Assembly: GCA_002688965.1 (NCBI GenBank)
Contig: NZEE01000088.1
Span: 1-6,961, forward strand
Source: an archaeon
Lineage (GTDB): Archaea > Aenigmatarchaeota > Aenigmatarchaeia > GW2011-AR5 > GCA-2688965
Length of the DNA stretch: 6,961 nucleotides
Reading direction: 5' to 3'
A program made the translations under genes and the position numbers. The notes beneath the pieces were generated by a model. It did not search any database. It was not told the origin of the DNA and worked only from the letters and a program-made list of their open reading frames with translations. Below, piece after piece: positions 1 through 5,714 of the stretch (position 1 is its first letter; the number at the start of each line of letters is the position of its first letter).

Positions 1-1
1 T

Positions 2-217
2 GTAAATTATTTGGTCAGAAGAGAGAAATATCCAATTACTTATTTAAGTAAAAAATGGAATTTTACTCAATTACATCAAAGAGGAGTTCTACCAGGAGCT
101 TTATTTTTGGAATGTGCTTGGATGTATCACTTTAATGGATTTGAAAAAACATTGAGAAATGATTTGATGAAACAAACATGGGAAGAAATGGTAAGGAGAT
201 TTAATATTGAAAACTAA
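2..217 (+). CDS. C-terminal fragment of a probable glycosyltransferase (5' end outside window)
   Basis: The frame is open from the first bases of the window, so this is the last 71 residues of a longer protein. A TTG at position 11 is in frame, but it lies inside conserved-looking sequence and is probably not the real start. The visible part has KYPITYLSKKWNFT followed, about 20 residues on, by WMYHFNGFEKTL. A 'P..YLP.KWN' segment followed by a 'xHFxG..K' segment is typical of the C-terminal end of GT-A fold enzymes of the GT8/nucleotide-diphospho-sugar type, where the His in the last motif helps bind the donor diphosphate and metal. The polar tail (QTWEEMVRRFNIEN) shows no membrane segment. 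The stop overlaps the next gene by 11 bases, indicating co-translation in a glycan operon. That a real gene ends here is fairly certain; the family call is a motif-level inference from a short fragment. Confidence 0.6.
   Translation, partial: VNYLVRREKYPITYLSKKWNFTQLHQRGVLPGALFLECAWMYHFNGFEKTLRNDLMKQTWEEMVRRFNIEN
193..198 (+). promoter_or_regulatory. Ribosome binding site deciding a TTG start
   Basis: AAGGAG lies 8 bases upstream of TTG at 207. It sits inside the end of the previous gene and is the best Shine-Dalgarno match nearby. The codons after TTG encode MKTKFAIGCL, a natural first beta strand. This supports TTG rather than a downstream ATG as the start. Confidence 0.65.
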
Positions 218-1223
218 ATTTGCTATTGGCTGTCTTGTTCAGTGGTATGAAATTGAAATGGTAGAGGAATATTTTGATAGTGTAGCGCACGCATTATATC
301 AAGCACGCAATTCATATGATATTACAGTTGATGTTTGTTTTAATATGTCGCAGGGATTAGAAAAAATAGATAGTGCACAAGCGATACAAATGCAATCGCT
401 AAAACCAGGAATACAGCCTTTAGATGCAATAAAACATAAATTTCTCTATTATATAAAATTTCTTAGTCAATATAGCTGGATTAAACATAGATTTTATGAA
501 GAAGACGCACCTTATACAATAGCAGATTATCGCAGAGAGTTTAATGATAAATATTGTGAACAAGTTGATATATTGATGTGGGGTGAAAGTGATTCATTAA
601 TACCAAGACATACTTTTGAAGTATTAGATAATATACATAATAATGTTAAAGAAAAAACACCAAAATATATTGCATTTTTTAGTACTTGTAAGATGTGGGA
701 CGATAGCTGGAAAGTTTTAGAACATCCCGAATTCACTGATAAACCTTTTTATGATTCTCCCGAAGAATTTAATCCAGATAAACATTGGTGGAGTTTGAGA
801 TATACAATGAGCATAGAAGAAATGGATAATTTTAATAGTAAAGTGAAAGAGTTAGATGTTGTACCTTTATCTCAATATAAATTTAATGGTTGTGGTTTGG
901 TTATATCTTCTGAAGTAATAAAATCTGGAGTAAATATACCTAGATCTGTATTTTTTGTTCATGAAGACACGTCGTTTATGATTATGATACAAAAAGTTTT
1001 AGGTACAATTCCACAATTTGTCATAAAAAATATGTTACTTGTACATAATAGAAATCACCCAAAAAAAAGAATGTATGTGGAAGGTGAATCTGGAAATACT
1101 ATGAATGAAAAAAGAAGAAGTAATGATTGGTATGTTAAAGCAAATAAAATGAGTGAACTAAATTGCTATAATATAGCTAATCCTGATTATAAATCTTATA
1201 CGTGGGAAGATGTATGGAAGTAG
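207..1223 (+). CDS. Divergent GT-A-like glycosyltransferase
   Basis: A 338-residue soluble protein with no signal peptide or membrane segment. It starts with a beta strand (KFAIGCLVQWYEIEMVEEYFDSV), like the nucleotide-binding start of GT2-type transferases. Around residues 121-133, DILMWGESDSLIP holds an acidic ESD triad after a hydrophobic strand, in the place of the metal-binding DxD. NGCGLVISSEV (227-237) matches the acceptor-side loop of GT-A enzymes, VHEDTSF (251-257) resembles the ED catalytic-base motif, and LLVHNRNHPKKR (277-288) gives a possible C-terminal metal-binding His. TTG is chosen as start because an AAGGAG site sits 8 bases upstream. It overlaps both neighbours and lies among other glycosyltransferases, consistent with sugar transfer onto a surface glycan. 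The donor and acceptor cannot be read from the sequence. The family is less certain than the fold, because the triad is ESD rather than DxD. Confidence 0.62.
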   Translation: MKTKFAIGCLVQWYEIEMVEEYFDSVAHALYQARNSYDITVDVCFNMSQGLEKIDSAQAIQMQSLKPGIQPLDAIKHKFLYYIKFLSQYSWIKHRFYEEDAPYTIADYRREFNDKYCEQVDILMWGESDSLIPRHTFEVLDNIHNNVKEKTPKYIAFFSTCKMWDDSWKVLEHPEFTDKPFYDSPEEFNPDKHWWSLRYTMSIEEMDNFNSKVKELDVVPLSQYKFNGCGLVISSEVIKSGVNIPRSVFFVHEDTSFMIMIQKVLGTIPQFVIKNMLLVHNRNHPKKRMYVEGESGNTMNEKRRSNDWYVKANKMSELNCYNIANPDYKSYTWEDVWK

Positions 1224-1882
1224 TAATAGCTATAGACGATTTACATCCGGAACCGGGTTGGGGCTATGAGGGAGATGAATCGGTAGAATATCTAGAAGAA
1301 CTTAATAAAGAGTTTGGATGTAAATTTACATTATTTATACCATCAAATTATCACGGCCAATGGCCGATATCGAAATATAAAGATTGGATAAAATTTTGGA
1401 AATCTAAGGACTGGGTCGAATTGGCAGCACATGGCCATTTTCATGCATGTGATAGAACAGATATAGGTGAGTGTGAATTTTTAGAATTAGAGACAGATCA
1501 ACGGATTGAAACTAGACTTAAAATGTGTTTAGCCGAATGGGAAGCGGTTGACCACAAGCCACTAGGATGGAGAAATCCAGGATGGTTAGTACATCCAAAT
1601 GCGGTAGAACATATTAGTAAATATTTTAAATATGCTGCATTACATGAACAACATAATCAGGGAATGCAGTGGCAATGCAAGATGCTTTTTGGTTGTGATG
1701 GTATTAATGAAAGCGATAAAATACAGCGATATAATAATACTTTTATGTTTCAATCACATATAGCCGGCGACTGGAATGATAATGTTTGGAATAAAGAAAA
1801 TTATGAAAATTTTAGAAATATTTTGAAATTTTTGTTAAATAGTTATAAATTAGATTATAAAACTATGGGAGAATTAGGTTGA
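1214..1882 (+). CDS. NodB/CE4-like polysaccharide deacetylase
   Basis: A predicted metal-dependent deacetylase of 222 residues. The NodB-domain motifs appear in order, numbered from the ATG at 1214. VIAIDDLHPE contains the Asp pair D8/D9 (motif 1). AAHGHFH at 72-77 supplies H73 and H77 as metal ligands (motif 2, HxxxH). GWRNPGW gives R120 and P122 (motif 3, RxPxG-like). FQSHIAG near the C-terminus gives H182 (motif 5, catalytic His). The family removes N- or O-acetyl groups from glycans or sugar precursors. There is no signal peptide, so it should act in the cytoplasm, on an activated sugar or lipid-linked intermediate rather than on exported polymer. An in-frame GTG at 1202 would add four residues (MGRC), but no ribosome site precedes it; ATG places the first strand at the N-terminus, with GGGAAGA just upstream. 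It overlaps the previous gene by 10 bases and the next by 4. The substrate is unknown. Confidence 0.82.
   Translation: MEVVIAIDDLHPEPGWGYEGDESVEYLEELNKEFGCKFTLFIPSNYHGQWPISKYKDWIKFWKSKDWVELAAHGHFHACDRTDIGECEFLELETDQRIETRLKMCLAEWEAVDHKPLGWRNPGWLVHPNAVEHISKYFKYAALHEQHNQGMQWQCKMLFGCDGINESDKIQRYNNTFMFQSHIAGDWNDNVWNKENYENFRNILKFLLNSYKLDYKTMGELG
1867..1871 (+). promoter_or_regulatory. Ribosome binding site for TTG start at 1879
   Basis: GGGAG lies 7 bases before TTG at 1879, near the end of the deacetylase gene. The TTG overlaps the upstream TGA stop as TTGA. The next in-frame ATG is 16 codons downstream and would remove the first beta strand (NVAYFIYVG), so TTG is preferred. Confidence 0.6.
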
Positions 1883-2688
1883 ATGTAGCTTATTTTATAT
1901 ATGTAGGTAAATATGTAAAGGATGATATGTTCGATGTGTGCGTAAGATCTCTAAAAAAGCAATCAGATTGTAAAATTGTTGTTTATACTTGTGATCTTGA
2001 AAATCAAGATATTTTAAAAAATAGAAATGTTGAGATTATTAATTTTTCAAAAGAAGATTGGAATAATCGAAGGATGACTTGTAAGATAGAAAAGGCTTAT
2101 CAAGTAATAAAAGATATGAGCTTAAAGGATGGCGATAACGTTCTTTCATTGGACGCCGACTTAATATTTTTAAAAGATCCATTTGACGTTTTTAATAATG
2201 AATTTGATTTTTTTTATACGACAAGACATTTTGAATCAGAATTTAAAAATAACGGTGGCGTATGGGGCTATAAAATAAATAACTCTTCTAAAAAATTTAT
2301 GGAGATATACATTAATGAAATTAATAATCCTAAATGGATTCCCTACATAGAATTTAGAAAAAATCATCCTCACAATAGAGATTTAAAAAATTTGGATTGG
2401 TGGATAGATCAAGATTTTATTTGCGTATGCGACAGATATATAAATGAAATCAATAATGGTAATTTTGGTTTTGATATAACATTATTTGATGCTAAATCAT
2501 CATATAATTATATTATAAGAAATGGTTATGAAGAAGTTAAAAAAGAAATAAATTCTAAAAATAATTATATTTTACATTTAAAGGGTGGGACATTTAATAG
2601 ATGGGGCTCAAGCGATACAGATAAGAAAAAGAAAAAAGAACGATCAGCGTACGGTAGTTATTTTAAGGAATGGTTAGGAGATAATTAA
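1879..2688 (+). CDS. Nucleotide-diphospho-sugar glycosyltransferase (GT-A, DxD type)
   Basis: A 269-residue soluble glycosyltransferase. The N-terminal strand NVAYFIYVGKYV is followed by VCVRSLKKQSDCKIVVYT (20-37), the usual 'S...K...Y.' opening of GT8-like and nucleotide-diphospho-sugar transferase families. VLSLDADLIFLKDPFDVF (88-105) carries the DAD metal-binding triad (D92, D94), which would coordinate the divalent cation on a UDP- or GDP-sugar. NNGGVWGYK (124-132) and LDWWIDQDFI (172-181) correspond to the conserved 'N.G.' loop and 'DQ..' acceptor-side segment. ILHLKGG (231-237) supplies the C-terminal His ligand, H233. Near the end there is a run of five lysines (250-254), which may aid binding to anionic membranes; that is speculative. 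The TTG start is supported by a GGGAG site and by coupling to the upstream gene. The stop overlaps the next ATG by one base (TAATG). The fold and general activity are well supported; the specific sugar is not known. Confidence 0.8.
   Translation: MNVAYFIYVGKYVKDDMFDVCVRSLKKQSDCKIVVYTCDLENQDILKNRNVEIINFSKEDWNNRRMTCKIEKAYQVIKDMSLKDGDNVLSLDADLIFLKDPFDVFNNEFDFFYTTRHFESEFKNNGGVWGYKINNSSKKFMEIYINEINNPKWIPYIEFRKNHPHNRDLKNLDWWIDQDFICVCDRYINEINNGNFGFDITLFDAKSSYNYIIRNGYEEVKKEINSKNNYILHLKGGTFNRWGSSDTDKKKKKERSAYGSYFKEWLGDN
2676..2680 (+). promoter_or_regulatory. Ribosome binding site for ATG at 2688
   Basis: AGGAG lies 7 bases before the ATG at 2688, inside the codons just before the upstream stop. The TAATG junction and this strong site indicate translational coupling. 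Confidence 0.65.
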
Positions 2689-3752
2689 TGAAAAAGTTAT
2701 TATTCGTCGTATCAGTTTATAGACAAGGCGAAAGGATTCATCCAATAATTCCATCTTTAAGTGAAAAATTCGACATCAGTTTATTGTCCGTCCACCAGAT
2801 GAATTTTAAACATCATTGGAACGGAGATATTGATTTAAGAAAAGAATTTCACAAAAAATATGATTCTTATTTTAGTAAAATTTATGATAATTGGCAATAT
2901 GTAGATTATTCTCAATTTGATATTATATTGTTTGATGATTCGAGAGATAAAGGCACGGAAATACCTACAAAAATAATATATCCTATTGCTAAGGATGCTG
3001 GCGCAGTGGTTTTTGGCAATCAACATGGAAATAATAAATTTACATCTAAAAGTTATGAAGTTGATCATTATAAACAAGTTTTTGATTATTGCTTTTTACT
3101 CGGTCGATATGAAAGAGATATATTTTCTAAATTTGTCGATAAGAATGCATATTTACTTGGTGGAATTCCATCTAATGATGTTTTAAAAAATTATAAAAGA
3201 ACTAATGAAAATATATTAGTGATAACAAATTTTTTAGAAAATGAAAGAAGGATGTTCCCGACCTTTTTTGGTGATGATTTCGTAAAAAAAATAAAACTGT
3301 ACGACCTGCAACAAAAATATGGTAAAAGGGTTATAGTTAAAATAAAGAGCAGAGACAGACATTTTGCATTAGGCAATCTCTATACTGAAGATATAAATTT
3401 TGTAAAATCTGTATTGAAAAATAATTCTATAGAGGGCGATGTATTGAGAGATGTAAAGGATGACAATTTAATGATTTCGAGCGCTTATTGTGTGGTTGGC
3501 GCTCCTTCTACTATGTGTTTTAAATCTATACAACTTGGAATACCGACTGTAATATTAGACGGAAGCGGTTATATCGGTGCTTATGAAAATTTTTATGGAT
3601 TTAAACCTTATGGTGAAATAGAAAATAATATAGATAATCAAGTAAAAAGAGGTAGAGATACAGAATATATTAATTATAACATTGAAGGTGGTGTTGATTA
3701 TAATTCAATTGATGTATATATAAACTCGTTAGTTAAAATACTGGAAAGATGA
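2688..3752 (+). CDS. GT-B-like glycosyl/glycerophosphate transferase
   Basis: A 354-residue protein without signal peptide or membrane segment. MKKLLFVVSVYRQGERIHPIIPSL is a Rossmann-type start. VVFGNQHGNN (107-116) resembles the 'Q.HG' acceptor-side motif of CDP-glycerol glycerophosphotransferase and capsule (KpsC/KpsS-like) enzymes. LLGGIPSNDVL (156-166) matches the 'GxPR.D.L' linker between the two Rossmann domains of that group. The C-terminal half shows a strand, RVIVKIKSRD (214-223), where relatives have a 'V.K.HP' loop; the His-Pro pair is absent here. It is followed by CVVGAPSTMCFKSIQLGIPTVI (268-289), the donor-binding 'S.S...E....G.PV' region of GT-B enzymes. The likely role is transfer of a nucleotide-activated unit to a growing glycan at the cytoplasmic face. 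It is coupled to the neighbours by overlaps of 1 and 4 bases. Alternatives are a UDP-GlcNAc 2-epimerase-like or plain GT-B glycosyltransferase. Fold confidence is good; reaction confidence is low. Confidence 0.68.
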   Translation: MKKLLFVVSVYRQGERIHPIIPSLSEKFDISLLSVHQMNFKHHWNGDIDLRKEFHKKYDSYFSKIYDNWQYVDYSQFDIILFDDSRDKGTEIPTKIIYPIAKDAGAVVFGNQHGNNKFTSKSYEVDHYKQVFDYCFLLGRYERDIFSKFVDKNAYLLGGIPSNDVLKNYKRTNENILVITNFLENERRMFPTFFGDDFVKKIKLYDLQQKYGKRVIVKIKSRDRHFALGNLYTEDINFVKSVLKNNSIEGDVLRDVKDDNLMISSAYCVVGAPSTMCFKSIQLGIPTVILDGSGYIGAYENFYGFKPYGEIENNIDNQVKRGRDTEYINYNIEGGVDYNSIDVYINSLVKILER

Positions 3753-4879
3753 AAATAAATAAAGTAATTGGTTATTGTTTATCTTCATCTTATGGCAATG
3801 GAAAAGTTTACGGGCAACCACTTAATGTCAAAAGTATAGGCCTTATAGAAATTCATACAGATAATGGTTTTGTGGGTATTGGCGAAACATATTCGGGTGT
3901 GTATGTACCCGAATTAATTGAACCTACTGTGAAATTTATAGAATCATTGATAATTGGTATGAATCCGATTGATATTCAAGGTGTATGCGATTCTATGAAT
4001 ATACCTTTTGTTGGAATGAACGGGTTTATTAGAAGCGTAGCTGGTGCAGTAGAAATTGCGTTGTGGGATTTAAAGGGACAGATTGAAGAAAAACCAATAT
4101 ATAAACTATTGAGTGATAATTATTCAACCGATTTTAATATTTACGCGAGCGGCGGTTCCGTTTCATTCAATAGTGACGATATTAAGAAGGATATAGAGAA
4201 AGTAACTTCAGAGGGATTTAGTTCTTATAAGATGAGAGTGGGCGTTCAAGATTGGAAACAAGATTTAATCAGAGTATCTACAGCAAGAAGTGAACTAGGT
4301 ACTAATAATTTAATGGTCGATGCAATAATGGGAACTTTAAATACTTGGAACCAGAATAATGTAGTCCATAATATAAAAGAATTAGAAAAGTATGATTTAA
4401 CTTGGATTGAAGAACCATTACATCCATCTAAATTAAAGGAATTAAAATCAATATATAAAATGATTAATATTCCGATAGCAACAGGTGAAGGTCTAAGCGG
4501 AAAATTTGATTTTGATTCATATTTAGATTCTAATTGTATAGATATTATTCAACCAGATGTAACTTATTGTGGCGGATTTATTCAGGCAATAAGAATAATA
4601 GAAAATGCAAAGAGAAGAGGTATAAAGGTTGCATTGCATGTGTGGGGTAGTAGTATTTCTTTAATTTCTAATTTACATTTAGCATTAGCTATGAAAGTCG
4701 ATTGGATAGAAATTCCAATGGTTAAATTAGATTTATTGTCAAGCGAATTTAATAATTTGAAAGAAATTATATTAAATAAGCATTTTTTACCCAATAACGG
4801 ATTGGGAATAAAAATTAGTGATGATATTAAAAATACTTACCAATTTATTAATAATAGTGGATATAAAATAAAAAAGTAA
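3749..4879 (+). CDS. Mandelate racemase/muconate lactonizing enzyme family protein (enolase superfamily)
   Basis: 376 residues, full length for the family. The N-terminal capping domain covers about residues 1-125 (GLIEIHTDNGFVGIGETYSG at 31-50 and the conserved AVEIALWDLKG at 100-110). The TIM-barrel domain follows. Metal ligands are visible at strand ends: D191 (MVDAIMG), E221 (WIEEPL) and E247 (ATGEGL). The His-Asp acid/base dyad of the mandelate racemase subgroup is D270 (IIQPDVTYCGG) with H297 (ALHVWGSS), and E321 (WIEIP) matches the further conserved Glu. The KxK motif reads YKMRVG (K161, R163), so Arg replaces the second Lys. Known relatives abstract the alpha-proton of a carboxylate, most often dehydrating or epimerising acid sugars with Mg2+. 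In this operon it may make or consume a sugar-acid precursor; that is inference. ATG overlaps the upstream TGA by 4 bases (ATGA), and the Shine-Dalgarno is weak and close, so translation probably depends on coupling. Confidence 0.88.
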   Translation: MKINKVIGYCLSSSYGNGKVYGQPLNVKSIGLIEIHTDNGFVGIGETYSGVYVPELIEPTVKFIESLIIGMNPIDIQGVCDSMNIPFVGMNGFIRSVAGAVEIALWDLKGQIEEKPIYKLLSDNYSTDFNIYASGGSVSFNSDDIKKDIEKVTSEGFSSYKMRVGVQDWKQDLIRVSTARSELGTNNLMVDAIMGTLNTWNQNNVVHNIKELEKYDLTWIEEPLHPSKLKELKSIYKMINIPIATGEGLSGKFDFDSYLDSNCIDIIQPDVTYCGGFIQAIRIIENAKRRGIKVALHVWGSSISLISNLHLALAMKVDWIEIPMVKLDLLSSEFNNLKEIILNKHFLPNNGLGIKISDDIKNTYQFINNSGYKIKK

Positions 4880-4882
4880 ATA

Positions 4883-5248
4883 ATGAAAAACAATAAACCA
4901 AAAACAATATTTTGCGATTTAGATGGTACGCTAGTTAAACATTCAAATCCTGTAGAAGTTCAAAATTTAGATTTAAAATTAGAAGTTTTACCTGGAGTTT
5001 ATAGTAAATTAAGAGAATGGGATAATAAAGGATATCATATAGTAATCACTACTGGCAGGAAAAAGAGCGCAAAAGAATCTACTATTAAACAACTACAGAG
5101 AGCGGGTATTTTATATGATCAATTAATAATGGGTTTTGGTGGCGGTGATAGAATTTTAATAAATGATAAAAAGGCCGATAGTACTAGAGACACTGCCTAT
5201 TCAATAAATGTAAAAAGAAATAGAGGAATTGTAGATGTCAAAATATAA
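4883..5248 (+). CDS. Small capless HAD-superfamily phosphatase
   Basis: A 121-residue HAD hydrolase. Motif I is IFCDLDGTLV, with nucleophile D12 and acid/base D14. Motif II is VITTGRKKS, with T56/T57 after a hydrophobic strand. The C-terminal GGGDRILINDKKAD (86-99) holds the acidic motif (D89 and/or D95) that completes the Mg2+ site. There is no cap insertion, placing it with short capless phosphatases, which act on large or exposed phosphoesters such as phosphosugars. It lies between an enolase-superfamily enzyme and a sugar-phosphate-type cupin, so it probably dephosphorylates a sugar or sugar-acid phosphate intermediate; this is inferred from context. It begins 3 bases after the preceding stop with no good Shine-Dalgarno, so ribosomes probably re-initiate there. 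It overlaps the next gene by 14 bases. The superfamily is clear; the substrate is not. Confidence 0.85.
   Translation: MKNNKPKTIFCDLDGTLVKHSNPVEVQNLDLKLEVLPGVYSKLREWDNKGYHIVITTGRKKSAKESTIKQLQRAGILYDQLIMGFGGGDRILINDKKADSTRDTAYSINVKRNRGIVDVKI
5223..5228 (+). promoter_or_regulatory. Ribosome binding site for cupin gene at 5235
   Basis: GAGGAA lies 6 bases before the ATG at 5235, within the last codons of the HAD gene. It supports this start despite the 14-base overlap. Confidence 0.55.
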
Positions 5249-5714
5249 ACATATAGAAGATGCTTGGGTACGGAAAGCATTGGAAGAATATAAAGATAAA
5301 ATAGATAAGAACAAATCTCACCGTTTAGATATTAGTTCATATAGGGTAGAAAAACCATGGGGGTATGAACTTTGGTTGGAGCTTAACGAACATTATGCTT
5401 ATAAATTAATTCATATGAATAAAGGATATCAAAGTAGTTTACAGTGGCATGAAAAGAAAGTAGAAACCAATTATGTTATTGAAGGTGAAGCAGAAGTATT
5501 ATTAGAAAAAGAAGACGGTACAATGGAATCAAGAAGTTATAAAGCTGGTGACGGTTGGTGTGTTCCATTGAAAACAAAACATAGGGTAATTGCTACAACA
5601 GATTATACAGCCCTTGAATGTTCAACTGCACATTTGAATGATTGTATAAGATTCGAAGATGATTCAGATAGAGGTAGCGGAAAAATAGAATCAGAGCATG
5701 GGGAAATTAAATGA
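5235..5714 (+). CDS. Cupin-domain protein resembling the type II mannose-6-phosphate isomerase domain
   Basis: 159 residues. After a charged N-terminal extension of about 35 residues (probably helical), the segment VEKPWGYELWLE (38-49) matches the 'RPWG.YE' opening of type II phosphomannose isomerase domains. Cupin motif 1 runs from G64 to G84: GYQSSLQWHEKKVETNYVIEG, with Q70, H72 and E77 as metal-site residues, the same 'LQ.H....E' arrangement as those isomerases. Motif 2 (GDGWCVPLKTKHRV, 105-118) gives H116. The family interconverts phosphosugars, or exists as the isomerase half of PMI/GMP enzymes that feed GDP-mannose. Here it stands alone beside a separate nucleotidyltransferase, so it could be a sugar-phosphate isomerase/epimerase or a binding protein for the activated sugar. 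The start at 5235 is supported by GAGGAA. The stop overlaps the next start as ATGA. The acidic tail after residue 140 (FEDDSDRGSG) is low-complexity. Confidence 0.78.
   Translation: MSKYKHIEDAWVRKALEEYKDKIDKNKSHRLDISSYRVEKPWGYELWLELNEHYAYKLIHMNKGYQSSLQWHEKKVETNYVIEGEAEVLLEKEDGTMESRSYKAGDGWCVPLKTKHRVIATTDYTALECSTAHLNDCIRFEDDSDRGSGKIESEHGEIK
5700..5705 (+). promoter_or_regulatory. Probable ribosome binding site for ATG at 5711
   Basis: GGGGAA lies 5 bases before the ATG at 5711. It is a moderate match, but it supports the start that includes the N-terminal cysteine pairs. Confidence 0.4.

Noticed and set aside
1354..1366. Perfect inverted repeat CGGCC-AAT-GGCCG
   Set aside because: It lies inside the deacetylase coding sequence (HGQWPIS), has a 3-base loop and no T-run, and is not repeated elsewhere; a chance palindrome rather than a terminator or operator.
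1879..1882. Possible alternative genetic code with TGA read as an amino acid
   Set aside because: TGA ends genes at 1882, 3752 and 5714 exactly where the next gene starts, so it acts as a normal stop.
2308..2457. Peptide repeat YINEINN occurring twice, 43 residues apart, in the DxD transferase
   Set aside because: The DNA copies differ, the flanks do not match, and Asn/Ile-rich sequence is expected at this base composition; no sign of a duplicated domain.
2622..2642. A-rich run encoding five lysines, considered as a slippage or frameshift site
   Set aside because: The frame continues normally to a stop that overlaps the next start with a good ribosome site, so nothing requires a frameshift.
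2835..3077. Minus-strand 80-codon open frame
   Set aside because: It lies wholly inside the GT-B-like gene, and its Ile/Phe/Lys-rich translation is typical of the antisense of AT-rich coding DNA; no ribosome site or recognisable domain.
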